Counted from the first letter of the stretch, positions 33,092 through 42,020 are shown. The stretch: 57,314 nt of DNA from Pseudonocardia ammonioxydans (GCF_900115005.1 NZ_FOUY01000038.1:1-57314); one strand, 5' to 3'. The notes: generated by a model from the sequence alone, not told the origin. Program-made: numbers and translations.

Positions 33092-33739
33092 ATGCCGCGA
33101 CCGAGTCGCTGGCCGGACCTCGTGCACGCCGCCGGGGAGGAGTTCCGGGAGCGTGGCTACGACAACGCCACCCTGGAGAGCATCGGCGCGCGCGTCGGGA
33201 TCCTCAAGGGCAGCGTCTACAACTACGTGGGCAGCAAGGAGGAGCTGCTGCTCGCCGTGGTGGAGCAGCCGGCCCGCGCGCTGCTGGCCGAGCTCGACCG
33301 GCTGCGCGCCGACACCGGCAGCAGCGTGGCCATGCGGCTGCGCGAGCTCGTCCACACCCAGGTGCGGATCTTCGCCGACTACTACCCCGCCGCGTTCGTC
33401 TACCTGCAGCACGTCGGCCGGTTCCGGTCGCCGGCGTTCGCGCAGTTCGACGACATGGACAAGGACTACATCGCCGCGATCGAGTCGCTGCTCGCGGAGG
33501 GTGTCCGCACCGGCGAGTTCTCCCTCGCCGGCGAACCCGCCGTGGCGGCCCGGGCGATCGTCGGCATGCTCGACTGGATGCAGCACTGGTTCACCCCGCA
33601 CGGCGAGGAGGCGGACGCCCGGCTGGCCGACCAGCTGTTCGCGCTGGCCCTCGGCGGCCTGCACGCCGCCGGCGGCGTGCACGGTGTGACGAAGGGGATC
33701 GGGCGCACCGCGGCACCGGTGGTGCCACCGGGGGGCTGA
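33092..33739 (+). CDS. TetR-family transcriptional regulator
   Basis: 215 residues. N-terminal TetR HTH: HAAGEEFRERGYDNATLESIGARVGILKGSVYNYVGSKEELLLAVV, with a KstR2-like all-helical ligand domain. It is the last gene of the DUF35-thiolase-P450-SDR operon, 41 bases after the SDR gene, and a good candidate for the regulator that binds GCAAACGC in the divergent promoters at 29.3-29.5 kb. It converges with the IclR gene, one base apart. Confidence 0.85.
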   Translation: MPRPSRWPDLVHAAGEEFRERGYDNATLESIGARVGILKGSVYNYVGSKEELLLAVVEQPARALLAELDRLRADTGSSVAMRLRELVHTQVRIFADYYPAAFVYLQHVGRFRSPAFAQFDDMDKDYIAAIESLLAEGVRTGEFSLAGEPAVAARAIVGMLDWMQHWFTPHGEEADARLADQLFALALGGLHAAGGVHGVTKGIGRTAAPVVPPGG

Positions 33740-33740
33740 C

Positions 33741-34493
33741 CTACACCACCGAGCCGATCAGTCCCGCCCGTTCCCGCAGCAGCCGCACGGCGGCGCGCAT
33801 GGCCTCGGACGTGAACCGGGTCGAGGGCCCCTGCACCCCCAGGACGGCGGCCAGCCGGCCCGCGGAGTCCAGCACCGGCACCGCGATCGCCGACAGCTCC
33901 GGCTCCCGCTCCCGCACGGCCTCGGCCCACCCCTGCTCGGTGATGCGGCGCAGCTCCTGCTCGAGCAGCGCCGGGTCGGTGATCGTGTGCTCGGTGAACG
34001 CGACCGGATCGCCGTCGGGCCGGGTGCCGCCCCAGGCCAGGTACACCTTGCCGACGGCGGTGGCGTGCGGGGCGCTGGTGAATCCGATCGCGGCGACGCT
34101 GCGCACCGACGCGTCGCTGGTCACGACGTCCACCGTGGACACGTGGTGCTCGCCGGGCATCGACAGCGTCGCGGTCTCCCCGGTGCCGGCCGCGAGGTCC
34201 TCGAGGTGCGGGCGGGCCAGGTCGCGCAGGTCGAGGCTCTCCCGCGCGGCGCTGGCGAGCTGCAGGATCCGCACGCCCATCCGGTAGCGCCCGGTCGCGG
34301 GCACGTACTGCAGCAGCCCGCCCTGGACCAGGGTGGCCAGCAACCGGGACACGGTGCTGACGTTGACCCCGGTCCGGCGGGCGATCTCGCTGGTACCCAG
34401 GTCGGCACCGGCCTCGGCGAGCACGTCGAGCACGCTGATCGCGCGCTGCACCGACTCGACCTGGCGGACGGCCGGTCTCCCGGTCCTGGCCAC
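33741..34493 (-). CDS. IclR-family transcriptional regulator (copy 3, divergent type)
   Basis: 250 residues: winged HTH (VQRAISVLDVLAEAGADLGTSEIARRTGVNVSTVSRLLATLVQGGLL) and IclR effector domain (ETATLSMPGEHHVSTVDVV; PHATAVGKVYLA; SAIAVPVLDSAGRLAAVLGVQGPSTRF). Clearly different from the two paralogous IclR proteins of the phenol island. It diverges from a glutamine-amidotransferase-like gene across a region with a 15-bp dyad at 34557-34571, a likely operator for one or both genes. Confidence 0.85.
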   Translation of the reverse strand: MARTGRPAVRQVESVQRAISVLDVLAEAGADLGTSEIARRTGVNVSTVSRLLATLVQGGLLQYVPATGRYRMGVRILQLASAARESLDLRDLARPHLEDLAAGTGETATLSMPGEHHVSTVDVVTSDASVRSVAAIGFTSAPHATAVGKVYLAWGGTRPDGDPVAFTEHTITDPALLEQELRRITEQGWAEAVREREPELSAIAVPVLDSAGRLAAVLGVQGPSTRFTSEAMRAAVRLLRERAGLIGSVV

Positions 34494-34556
34494 GACGCCT
34501 CCCTGCCGGGCTCGGTGGTGATCCCGCTCGGATGCGGGTTAACCTTTCTCCGTGGG

Positions 34557-34571
34557 GGAGATGCTATCTCC
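34557..34571. promoter_or_regulatory. 15-bp dyad between IclR and amidotransferase genes
   Basis: GGAGAT-gct-ATCTCC is a perfect inverted repeat 64 bases upstream of the IclR start and about 85 upstream of the divergent gene. Size and symmetry fit an IclR dimer site. Confidence 0.45.
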
Positions 34572-34656
34572 ACCAGGGATATGGGCCGACCGTCGTCGCT
34601 CGGCGAGCCGCATCCGACGCCCCGTGTCAGTAGCGCCTCTTGTGACGGAGCTTCCC

Positions 34657-35364
34657 GTGACCGACTTCCGTAGTGCCCGCGTTCTGTTCATCCAGCACCA
34701 GGACGACGCCCCGCCCGGCTTCGTCGGCGACCGGGTCGCGCAGCACGGCGCGACGGTCGAGGTCGTGCGGGCCCAGGCACCGAGCCTGCCCGACCCGGCC
34801 GACTACGACCTGGTCGTGCCGCTGGGCTGCTACGACTCCGCCTACGACGACTCGCTGCCCTACCTCGCGAACGAGTGGAAGCTGCTCGCCGGCGCGATCG
34901 AGGCCGACGTCGCGGTGTTCGGCATCTGCTTCGGTGCGCAGCTGCTGTCGCGGGTGCTCGGTGGCGAGGTCGCCCCGTCCCCGATCGGCCCGGAGATCGG
35001 CTGGCTGGAGGTCGAAACGACCCCCGCGGCCGCCGGCCTGATCGAGCCCGGACCGTGGCTGGTCTGGCACCTCGACGTCATGAGCACGCCGCCGGGCGCC
35101 GAGGAGCTCGCGCGGACCGGCTGGGGCACCCACGCCTACCGCCAGGGCCGCCACCTCGGGGTGCAGTTCCACCCGGAGGCCACCGCCGACGGCGTCCTGT
35201 CCTGGGCCGACCACTACCGCGACCTGCTGCCCGGGCTGGGCACCAGCTACGACGAGATGGCCGCGCTCACGCACCGGACGGTCGCCGGTGCGCGGGCGCG
35301 GGCCTACGAGCTGACCGACCGCGTGCTCGCCCGGGCCGTGAGCGGGTCCACCTCGCGCGTCTGA
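34657..35364 (+). CDS. Class I glutamine amidotransferase-like protein
   Basis: About 235 residues with a GATase1 fold: nucleophile Cys in VFGICFGAQLLSRVLGG and the His-Glu pair in LGVQFHPEATADGV. The oxyanion-side VPLGCYDSAYDD and the WHLDVMSTPPGAEELARTG block resemble GMP-synthase-like amidotransferases of the gamma-glutamyl/PuuD-like group. GTG 34657 is chosen because GGAG is 6 bases upstream; GTG 34642 is possible. It is single, divergent from the IclR gene. Substrate unknown. Confidence 0.78.
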   Translation: MTDFRSARVLFIQHQDDAPPGFVGDRVAQHGATVEVVRAQAPSLPDPADYDLVVPLGCYDSAYDDSLPYLANEWKLLAGAIEADVAVFGICFGAQLLSRVLGGEVAPSPIGPEIGWLEVETTPAAAGLIEPGPWLVWHLDVMSTPPGAEELARTGWGTHAYRQGRHLGVQFHPEATADGVLSWADHYRDLLPGLGTSYDEMAALTHRTVAGARARAYELTDRVLARAVSGSTSRV

Positions 35365-35448
35365 CCGGGGCCGGGTTTTCCCCCGTCCGCACCGGGAAGC
35401 CCTCGAGGGAACGGGGCTCCCCCGACAGCGATCCCGACGGGAGGACAC

Positions 35449-36054
35449 ATGACCGACGTCAAGCTGGCCGTCGTCTACTACTCGGCCACCGGCACCGTGG
35501 ACGCCATGGCCCGGCACGCCGCCGAGGCCGCGGAGAAGGCCGGCGCCGAGGTACGCCTGCGCCAGGTCGCCCGCCAGGCCACCGGCGGCGAGCGCGCCAC
35601 CAGTGACGCCCAGGCCGCCCACGCCGAGAACGCCCTCGACACCCCGGCCGCCACGGCCGACGACGTCGTCTGGGCCGACGCCGTGCTGTTCGGCTCCCCC
35701 ACCCGCTACGGCAACATCGCGGGCCAGCTCAAGACCTTCCTCGACTCGCTCGGCCCGCAGTGGGGCCAGGGCCTGCTCGCCGACAAGGTCTACGCCGGGT
35801 TCACCGCCAGCCAGACCGCCCACGGCGGCCAGGAGACGACGCTGCTCGCGCTCTACAACACGATCCACCACTTCGGCGGCATCATCGTGGCCCCCGGCTA
35901 CACCGACCCGCTGAAGTTCGTCGACGGCAACCCCTACGGCGCCTCGCACGTGACCGGTGCGAACAACGACACCCCGCTCGGCGACCCCGAGGTCGACGCG
36001 CTGCGCCACCTCGCGGGCCGGGTGGTGACCGTCGCGGACCGCCTCGCGGCCTAA
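35449..36054 (+). CDS. wrbA: NAD(P)H:quinone oxidoreductase, WrbA type
   Basis: 201 residues with flavodoxin-like WrbA fold: phosphate loop VVYYSATGTVDAMARHA, FGSPTRYGNIAGQLKTFLD, FTASQTAHGGQETTLLALYNTIHHFGGIIVAPGY. It reduces quinones by two electrons using FMN, and may protect against catechol-derived quinones made by the neighbouring catabolic genes (inference). It has its own leader with GGGAGG and is single. A hairpin at 36081-36115 follows. Confidence 0.88.
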   Translation: MTDVKLAVVYYSATGTVDAMARHAAEAAEKAGAEVRLRQVARQATGGERATSDAQAAHAENALDTPAATADDVVWADAVLFGSPTRYGNIAGQLKTFLDSLGPQWGQGLLADKVYAGFTASQTAHGGQETTLLALYNTIHHFGGIIVAPGYTDPLKFVDGNPYGASHVTGANNDTPLGDPEVDALRHLAGRVVTVADRLAA

Positions 36055-36080
36055 CGCCCGCCCGAGGACCGGCCGCTGCC

Positions 36081-36115
36081 GGTGCTGGTGGTGCTACCGG
36101 CGCGCCACCAGCACC
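36081..36115. terminator. Putative hairpin terminator after wrbA, overlapping the glycosidase 3' end
   Basis: GGTGCTGGTGG (36081-36091) pairs perfectly with CCACCAGCACC (36105-36115), 11 bp with a 13-base loop, between convergent genes. The right arm is within the last codons of the leftward gene. Confidence 0.45.
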
Positions 36116-37494
36116 CAGTCCTCGTCCGTGGGCGGCTCGTACCCGCCTGCGGCCTGCGCGTCTCCGCCGGAGGCCTGGCCGTCCCCGCCGGAGGCCTTCG
36201 CGTTGCGGTACTCGCCGGTGCGCGGGTCGAACCACTGCACCCGCGTCATCCCCTCGGTCGCGGCCGGGTCGAGCTCGAATCCGCCCCCGGACGGCGTGTA
36301 GACCAGCAGGTAGGAGCCGTCGGAGGCGCGGTTGGCGACGATCCGGTCCGCGCCCGACCCGGTCTCCGAGGTGATCACCGACTGGTCCGGCTCGCCCAGC
36401 CGGAACGGCAACGACGTCATCAGGTCGCGCAGGTGGACCATCTGCTTGCCCGCCGGGAGGTCGAGCGCATCGGTCCAGCTGCCGCGCGCACCCAGCTCGC
36501 CGCTGCCGCCGTCGTTGAACTGCCACACGGCGTGCGCGCCGTAGGTGTGCCCGGCGGCGCCGCCGAGGACGGCCCAGTAGGCGTCGCGGCGCACGTCCTG
36601 CGCGGTGGAGAAGCCCTTCTCCGGCTTCCAGCAGTACGGATGGTCCTCGTAGATCGGCTCGCCGTCGATGAACGGCTTCACCGGGCGGGCCCCGTAGGTC
36701 GACTCGACGAGCTCCCGGCGGACGCCGTAGCGCAGGCAGTGCCCGCCCTGGATCATGTGGAAGTCCAGCCACTCGGCACCGGCGAACCACTGGGCCGACG
36801 ACTGGTCGCCCTGCGGGTGGTAGGTCGTGAGCTGGGTGGCGCCGCCGGCGTCCAGACCCTTGGCGAGGTTGCCCCACAGCGTCTCCTCGCCGTCGGCCGG
36901 ATGGTCACCACCGAGGGTCCAGGTGACGTTGGGCCGGTCGCCGAACCGCTCGCCCAGGAACCGGCCGTACTCGCCGGCGTTGCTCTCGCGCACGACCGTC
37001 CCGGTCTGCTTGTCGCCCCAGACCGGGTGGATCGCCAGGTACATGCCGCGCTGCGCGGCGGCGTCGATCACGAACTCCAGGTGGTCCCAGAACTCGCCGT
37101 GCCGGTCGACGCTGCCGACGTCGCCGCTGATCGGCCGGTCGGCCCCGGCCTGCGGGAAGATCGCCACCGTCTGGATCACGTTGTAGCCCTGGGCGCGGCG
37201 CGCGTCCAGGTAGCGCACGGTCTCCTCACGGTCCAGCTTGCCCAGCAGCGCCCACGCCGTGTCGCCCAGCCAGAAGAACGGCTTCCCGCCGGCCGTGAAG
37301 TAGCGGCCGTCGATCTCCAGCGGCGGCGGCCCGGCGGCCGCGGGCGGGGGCGCCGGCGTCTTCTCGTCGGGCCCGGCCGGTGGGGGCGGTGATCCGGCCC
37401 CGGTCACGCAGGCCGCCGCGAGGACGCCCAGCGACGTCGCGACCCCCAGTGCCCGCAGCATGCGCCGGGTCCGCCCCGGGGTCGTGCCCGACAT
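36094..37494 (-). CDS. Lipoprotein glycoside hydrolase, DUF4038-like (apiosidase-type) barrel
   Basis: 466 residues. Signal peptide with basic start (RTRRMLRALGVATSLGVLAAAC) and lipobox LAAAC, Cys29, then a proline-rich linker: an extracytoplasmic lipoprotein. The catalytic part begins LEIDGRYFTAGGKPFFWLGDTAWALLGKLDREETVRYLDARRAQGYNVIQTV, typical of DUF4038 TIM-barrel glycosidases, and ends in a collagen-binding-like beta domain (YLLVYTPSGGGFELDP...VQWFDPRTGEYRNA). ATG 37494 has GGAGG upstream. Near the C-terminus there is a short glycine repeat (SGGDGQASGGDAQAAGG). It probably trims pentose-containing plant glycans. Confidence 0.8.
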   Translation of the reverse strand: MSGTTPGRTRRMLRALGVATSLGVLAAACVTGAGSPPPPAGPDEKTPAPPPAAAGPPPLEIDGRYFTAGGKPFFWLGDTAWALLGKLDREETVRYLDARRAQGYNVIQTVAIFPQAGADRPISGDVGSVDRHGEFWDHLEFVIDAAAQRGMYLAIHPVWGDKQTGTVVRESNAGEYGRFLGERFGDRPNVTWTLGGDHPADGEETLWGNLAKGLDAGGATQLTTYHPQGDQSSAQWFAGAEWLDFHMIQGGHCLRYGVRRELVESTYGARPVKPFIDGEPIYEDHPYCWKPEKGFSTAQDVRRDAYWAVLGGAAGHTYGAHAVWQFNDGGSGELGARGSWTDALDLPAGKQMVHLRDLMTSLPFRLGEPDQSVITSETGSGADRIVANRASDGSYLLVYTPSGGGFELDPAATEGMTRVQWFDPRTGEYRNAKASGGDGQASGGDAQAAGGYEPPTDEDWVLVARR

Positions 37495-37660
37495 GTGCCC
37501 TCCGTGCGAGTCGTCCGGCTCATGATCGACGCGAACGTACCCGCCCCGATGTCGGGCCGGGGTGATCCGACGCGGCGTCGATCGTGTGGTGTCGCCCTGC
37601 AACGCTCTAGGCTTCGCCCGTGCGGATGACCCAGACGGCCCTGCGACGGACGGCGAACCG

Positions 37661-38617
37661 GTGAGCGGCGGGCTGTTCGCGCTGCTCGACGACGTCGCGG
37701 CGCTCGTGCGGCTGACCGCGACCTCGCTCGACGACGTCGCCGGCGCGGCCGGGCGGGCCGGCGCGAAGGCCGCCGGGGTGGTCGTCGACGACGCGGCCGT
37801 CACCCCGCGCTACGTGCACGGCCTGAAGCCCGAGCGCGAGCTGTCGATCATCTGGCGGATCGCCAAGGGCTCGCTGCGCAACAAGCTGCTGATCATCCTG
37901 CCGGTCGCGCTGATCCTGAGCCAGTTCGCGCCCTGGCTGCTGACCCCGATCCTCATGCTGGGCGGCGCCTACCTCTGCTACGAGGGCGCGGAGAAGATCT
38001 GGGAGAAGCTCGCCGGGCACGCACCCGCCGCCGAGACCCAGGACGAGCAGGCCGCCGCCGACCCGGCCGAGCACGAGAAGAAGGTCGTCTCGGGCGCGGT
38101 GCGCACCGACCTCATCCTCTCGGCCGAGATCATGGTCATCGCGCTGAACGAGGTCGCGTCGGAGGGCTTCGTCAGCCGGGCGCTCATCCTGGCCGTGGTC
38201 GCGGTCGCGATCACCGTGCTGGTCTACGGCGTGGTCGGGCTCATCGTGAAGATGGACGACCTGGGGCTCGCCCTCGCCGCGCGGGGCTCGGGTGCGCTGA
38301 GTGCGTTCGGCCGCGGGCTGGTCCGGGCCATGCCGATCGTGCTCACGGTGCTCTCGGTCGTCGGGGTGGTCGCGATGCTCTGGGTCGGCGGGCACATCCT
38401 GCTGGTCGGCCTCGACGAGCTCGGCTTCGGACCGCCGTACGCGCTCGTGCACCACCTCGAGGTGGCCGTGCACGACGCCACCGGCGCGCTCGGCGGGTTC
38501 CTCGGCTGGCTCACCAACACCGTCGGCTCGGCGATCCTCGGGATCGTCGTGGGCGCGCTCGTCGTCGCGGTCGCGCACCTGCTGCCGAGGCGGCGGAAGG
38601 ACACGACGCACGCCTGA
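37661..38617 (+). CDS. DUF808 (YedI-like) inner-membrane protein
   Basis: 318 residues. The soluble N-terminus GGLFALLDDVAALVRLTATSLDDVAGAAGRAGAKAAGVVVDD is the DUF808 hallmark. Hydrophobic segments follow at LLIILPVALILSQFAPWLLTPILMLGGAYLCYEG, ALILAVVAVAITVLVYGVVGLIV, AMPIVLTVLSVVGVVAMLWVGGHILLVGL and ILGIVVGALVVAVAHLLP. Function unknown; the family is widespread in proteobacteria and actinomycetes. It lies 17 bases before the next membrane-protein gene. Confidence 0.82.
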   Translation: MSGGLFALLDDVAALVRLTATSLDDVAGAAGRAGAKAAGVVVDDAAVTPRYVHGLKPERELSIIWRIAKGSLRNKLLIILPVALILSQFAPWLLTPILMLGGAYLCYEGAEKIWEKLAGHAPAAETQDEQAAADPAEHEKKVVSGAVRTDLILSAEIMVIALNEVASEGFVSRALILAVVAVAITVLVYGVVGLIVKMDDLGLALAARGSGALSAFGRGLVRAMPIVLTVLSVVGVVAMLWVGGHILLVGLDELGFGPPYALVHHLEVAVHDATGALGGFLGWLTNTVGSAILGIVVGALVVAVAHLLPRRRKDTTHA

Positions 38618-38634
38618 TCGGGCACGATCACCCG

Positions 38635-39351
38635 ATGGCGCCCGACGACGTCTTCGTGCCCTACGGCCCCTCCCACCTGGTGGTGCTCGGGATCGGGGTG
38701 GCCGGCGCGGTGGCGCTGGTGCTGATCGGGCGACGGCTGCGCGACCGGCCGGCGGCGCGGACGTTCGCCCGGGGGTTCGCGCTCGTGATCGGCGCCTTCG
38801 AGATCGCGATGCAGATCCGGGCGCTGACCCCGCAGCAGTGGGACATCCACACCTCGCTGCCGCTGCAGCTGTCCGACCTTGCCTGGATGACCTCGGCGTA
38901 CGCGTTGTGGACGGGGCGCCGGTGGGCGTGCGCGGCCGTCTACTACTGGGGCCTGACCCTGACCCCGCAGGCCATGTTCACCCCGGCGCTGGACGCACCC
39001 GACTTCCCGCACACCGACTTCGTCGCCTTCTGGGGCCTGCACCTGCTGGTGTCCTGGGCGGCGATCCACCTGACCTGGGGCATGGGCATCCGCCCGACCT
39101 GGCGGGGCATGCGCAGCACGCTCGCGATCACCCTGGCCTGGGCGGCCGTGACGATGACGTTCAACGCCGTCGCGGGCACCAACTACGGGTTCCTCAACCA
39201 CAAGCCGACCAACCCGTCGCTGCTCGACCTGCTCGGGCCGTGGCCGTGGTACGTCGCGGTGGAGTTCGCGCTCGTCGTCGCCGGGTGGAGCCTGATCACC
39301 CTGCCGTGGACCCGGCGGCGCAGCACCGCGCGGCAGGAGGATGTTCGCTGA
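38635..39351 (+). CDS. TIGR02206-type (YwaF-like) integral membrane protein
   Basis: 238 residues, about six predicted transmembrane segments (for example HLVVLGIGVAGAVALVLIG, FVAFWGLHLLVSWAAIHLTWG, LAITLAWAAVTMTFNAVAG, YVAVEFALVVAGWSLITLPW). The LPLQLSDLAWMTSAYAL and GTNYGFLNHKPTNPSLLDLLGPWPWY blocks are diagnostic of the TIGR02206/YwaF family. Function unknown. Likely co-transcribed with the DUF808 gene. Confidence 0.82.
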   Translation: MAPDDVFVPYGPSHLVVLGIGVAGAVALVLIGRRLRDRPAARTFARGFALVIGAFEIAMQIRALTPQQWDIHTSLPLQLSDLAWMTSAYALWTGRRWACAAVYYWGLTLTPQAMFTPALDAPDFPHTDFVAFWGLHLLVSWAAIHLTWGMGIRPTWRGMRSTLAITLAWAAVTMTFNAVAGTNYGFLNHKPTNPSLLDLLGPWPWYVAVEFALVVAGWSLITLPWTRRRSTARQEDVR

Positions 39352-39369
39352 CACCGCACCTGCCGGCGC

Positions 39370-40020
39370 TCAGTCCGCGCGCAGCCCCGCGAACAGCAGG
39401 GCGACGTAGGTGTCGACCACCTCATCGGCATCGGAGTCGGCCTCGCCCCGGATCCAGCTGCTCACGCCGTTGAGCATGTCGAGGATGCCCAGCGAGGCCA
39501 GCGACGGGTTCATCGTGCGGAACTCGCCGCTGCGCATCCCCGCGGCCAGGACGTCCTTGACCCGGCGGTTGTAGTACTGCAGGTGTCCGTCGATGTCCGC
39601 GCGGTGCTCCGGGGTGAGCGACGGGCGCTCGTGCAGGCCGACGAGGTACTCCGTGCGCCGCCGCAGCAGGTGCCGGACGTGCGCGCCGACCAGCGCGGTC
39701 AACCGTTCGGTCGGGGTCCCGGCGGCGTCGAGCAGGGGGAGGTTCTCCTCCACCGGCTCCTTGGTGACCGTCAGGCAGATCGCGTAGAGGATCTCCTCCT
39801 TCGAGGGGAAGTGGTGGTAGAGGCTCGCCCCGCGGATCCCGATCGCCTCGGCGATGTCGCGCATGCCGACGTGGGCGTAGCCCTGGTCGGCGAAGATCCG
39901 GGCCGCACTGGTCGTGATCTCGGCCCGCCGCTCGACGGTCCGCTTCCGCCTGCCACCGCGCTCCTGCACGGGGGACAGTCTTTCCGGACCGGCGGTCCGG
40001 CGGGCCTGCGGGCCGGTCAC
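39370..40020 (-). CDS. TetR-family transcriptional regulator
   Basis: About 216 residues: N-terminal HTH RRAEITTSAARIFADQGYAHVGMRDIAEAIGIRGASLYHHFPSKEEILYAIC, then a TetR C-terminal domain. GTG 40020 overlaps the stop of the upstream monooxygenase (GTGA), implying coupling; GTG 39969 is an alternative that trims a poorly conserved 17-residue lead. As last gene of the monooxygenase operon it is the obvious repressor acting on the two matched operators at 41935-41949 and 42061-42076. Confidence 0.83.
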   Translation of the reverse strand: MTGPQARRTAGPERLSPVQERGGRRKRTVERRAEITTSAARIFADQGYAHVGMRDIAEAIGIRGASLYHHFPSKEEILYAICLTVTKEPVEENLPLLDAAGTPTERLTALVGAHVRHLLRRRTEYLVGLHERPSLTPEHRADIDGHLQYYNRRVKDVLAAGMRSGEFRTMNPSLASLGILDMLNGVSSWIRGEADSDADEVVDTYVALLFAGLRAD

Positions 40021-41912
40021 ACCCCCGGGACGACGCGGTAGTCGGCCAGGTCGGCCTCGTGCGTCATCCGCCAGTAGTCGACGATCCGCCACGGCATGGT
40101 GGAGACGACGCGGCCGTCGGCGTTGCGGTACCAGTTCGTCATCCCCGGGTGGGTCCACAGCATCCGGGCGTGCGCCTCGTCGTGGCGCCGGGTGTAGTCG
40201 TCCTCCACCTCGGGCCGCACCTCGACCGTGCGCAGTCCCTTCTCCGCCATCGTCACGACGAGGTCGGTGATGTAGCGGACCTGGCACTCGGCGATGGTGA
40301 TGAAGCTGCCGCCGTGCCCGAGCACGGTGCCCGGCCCGCAGGTCAGGAACAGGTTGGGGAAGCCGGGCACCGTGATGCCGAGATGGGCCCGGGCGTCCTG
40401 GTCGCCCCACACGTCGGCGAGACGGGCGCCGTCGCGGCCCCGCACCTCGATCGGCCACAGGTAGCGGTGGGTGTGGAAGCCGGTCGCCAGGATGATCACG
40501 TCCGCCTCGACCTCGGTGCCGTCGTCACCGCGCAGCCCGGTCGGGGTGATCTCGGCGACGCCCTCGGTGAGCAGCTCGACGTTCTCCCGGCGCAGCGTGC
40601 GGTACCAGCCGTTGTCGAGCAGCATCCGCTTCCCGAAGGGCGGGTAGCCGGGCACGGACTTCTCCACCAGGTCCGGGCGGCCCTCCAGTTCGGACTCGAT
40701 GTAGCGGGTGAAGACGCGCCGGTGGGCGTCGTTCACCGCGTTGACCGACCGCTGTGGGTGTTCCCACGCGGGGTCGACCTGCAGGCTCGGATGCACCCGG
40801 TCGTTGAAGTTCCAGGACAGCCGCGCGCGGTACCAGTGCCGGTAGAAGGGCACCCGGTCCATCAGCAGGTGCACCGCCCGGTCGATCGGTGCGAAGTAGA
40901 CGTCGTTCGGGGCGATCCACTGCGGGGAGCGCTGGAGCACGGTGAGGTGCCCGACCGTCGCCGCGACGGCCGGTACGACCTGCATCGCACTGGCACCCGC
41001 GCCGACGACGGCCACCCGCCTGCCGTCGAGGTCCACGTCGTCCGGCCACTGTGCGGTGTGGAAGATCCGCCCGGTGAACGTGTCGAGGCCCGGGATGGCC
41101 GGCACCCGGGGCCGGTTCAGCGCACCGGTCGCACTGATCAGGATCCGGGAGACGAACGCGCGGCCGTCGGCGGTCCGCGTCGTCCAGTTCCCCGACTCCT
41201 CGTCGTGGACCGCCTCGACCACCTCGGTGCCGAACTCGATCCGCTCGCGCAGCTCGTGACCGTCGGCGACGTCGCGCAGGTACTGCTGGACCTCGTCGCG
41301 CTTGCCGAAGTGGGTCGACCAGTTCCGCGGGAAGAACGAGTACGAGTAGAGGTGGCTGGGGGTGTCCACCCCGGCGCCGGGGTAGGTGTTCTCGTACCAG
41401 CCGCCACCGACGTCGTCGTTCTTCTCCAGGACGACGTGCTCGATCCCCGCCTCGGCCAGCCGGATGGCGGCGAGCATGCCGGACACCCCGGCACCGATGA
41501 TCACTGCCGTGATCTCGGTCGGCGGGGCGGTACGGGCGGGCGCGGGCACGAACCCCATGTCCTCGGCCAGCATGTCGGCGTACTCGATCGGGGTCGGCTC
41601 GCCGTTGGCCAGCTCCAGCAGCTCCCGCAGGCGCTCCCCGGTCGGCGCGGGCACCGCGGGCGCGCGGCCGGCCTCGTACTGCTCGACGGCGTCGGCCACC
41701 GCCGCCCTGATCTCCGCGCCGACCTCGGGCGCGAAGCCACCGGAGTCGTTGTCGTCCATCCCCCGGCTGCGGGTCGGGCGGTACGGATCGTGCAGCCACC
41801 GCTCGTCACCGGTCAGCTGGTGGAGGACGGGGACGAGCGACGGCAGGTTCGCGTGCTCCAGCGCCTCGACGAGCTCGACCCGTCCCGACCCGGCCGATCC
41901 GGTTGCTCCCAC
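40017..41912 (-). CDS. FAD-dependent Baeyer-Villiger monooxygenase (4-hydroxyacetophenone monooxygenase-like)
   Basis: About 631 residues. An N-terminal extension of about 140 residues precedes the first Rossmann motif (VIIGAGVSGMLAAIRLAEAG); the Baeyer-Villiger fingerprint FTGRIFHTAQWPDD and the second, NADPH-binding motif (VAVVGAGASAMQVVPAVA) follow. The extended N-terminus and total length match HAPMO-type enzymes, which convert aryl ketones to esters. The frame is open to GTG 41942, but that would put the operator 41935-41949 across the start; GTG 41912 has GGGGG about 6 bases upstream and is chosen (GTG 41924 is possible). Coupled to the TetR gene. Confidence 0.85.
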   Translation of the reverse strand: MGATGSAGSGRVELVEALEHANLPSLVPVLHQLTGDERWLHDPYRPTRSRGMDDNDSGGFAPEVGAEIRAAVADAVEQYEAGRAPAVPAPTGERLRELLELANGEPTPIEYADMLAEDMGFVPAPARTAPPTEITAVIIGAGVSGMLAAIRLAEAGIEHVVLEKNDDVGGGWYENTYPGAGVDTPSHLYSYSFFPRNWSTHFGKRDEVQQYLRDVADGHELRERIEFGTEVVEAVHDEESGNWTTRTADGRAFVSRILISATGALNRPRVPAIPGLDTFTGRIFHTAQWPDDVDLDGRRVAVVGAGASAMQVVPAVAATVGHLTVLQRSPQWIAPNDVYFAPIDRAVHLLMDRVPFYRHWYRARLSWNFNDRVHPSLQVDPAWEHPQRSVNAVNDAHRRVFTRYIESELEGRPDLVEKSVPGYPPFGKRMLLDNGWYRTLRRENVELLTEGVAEITPTGLRGDDGTEVEADVIILATGFHTHRYLWPIEVRGRDGARLADVWGDQDARAHLGITVPGFPNLFLTCGPGTVLGHGGSFITIAECQVRYITDLVVTMAEKGLRTVEVRPEVEDDYTRRHDEAHARMLWTHPGMTNWYRNADGRVVSTMPWRIVDYWRMTHEADLADYRVVPGV

Positions 41913-41934
41913 GGCATCCCCCACGCAGATCAAT

Positions 41935-41949
41935 CTATCCACCGTTAGG
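41935..41949. promoter_or_regulatory. Operator copy 1 (TetR-type) before the Baeyer-Villiger monooxygenase gene
   Basis: CTATCCACCGTTAGG here is an inverted, imperfect copy of the site at 42061-42076; on the minus strand it reads AACCTAACGGTGGATAG against AACCTAACCATTGATAG on the plus strand of the other. A -35 TTGACG (41994-41989, leftward) lies upstream, so the site falls just after the predicted transcription start. Confidence 0.6.
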
Positions 41950-42020
41950 TTAACGACGACACCAGTCTGCCCATCCGGAACCGCTCGCCGTCAAGGTCTG
42001 AGGGACGAACTGCCCACTTC

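Noticed and set aside
40059..41948. A 629-codon plus-strand frame antisense to the Baeyer-Villiger monooxygenase
   Set aside because: It gives an Arg/His/Val-rich translation lacking domains; the minus-strand reading has both Rossmann motifs and the Baeyer-Villiger fingerprint.
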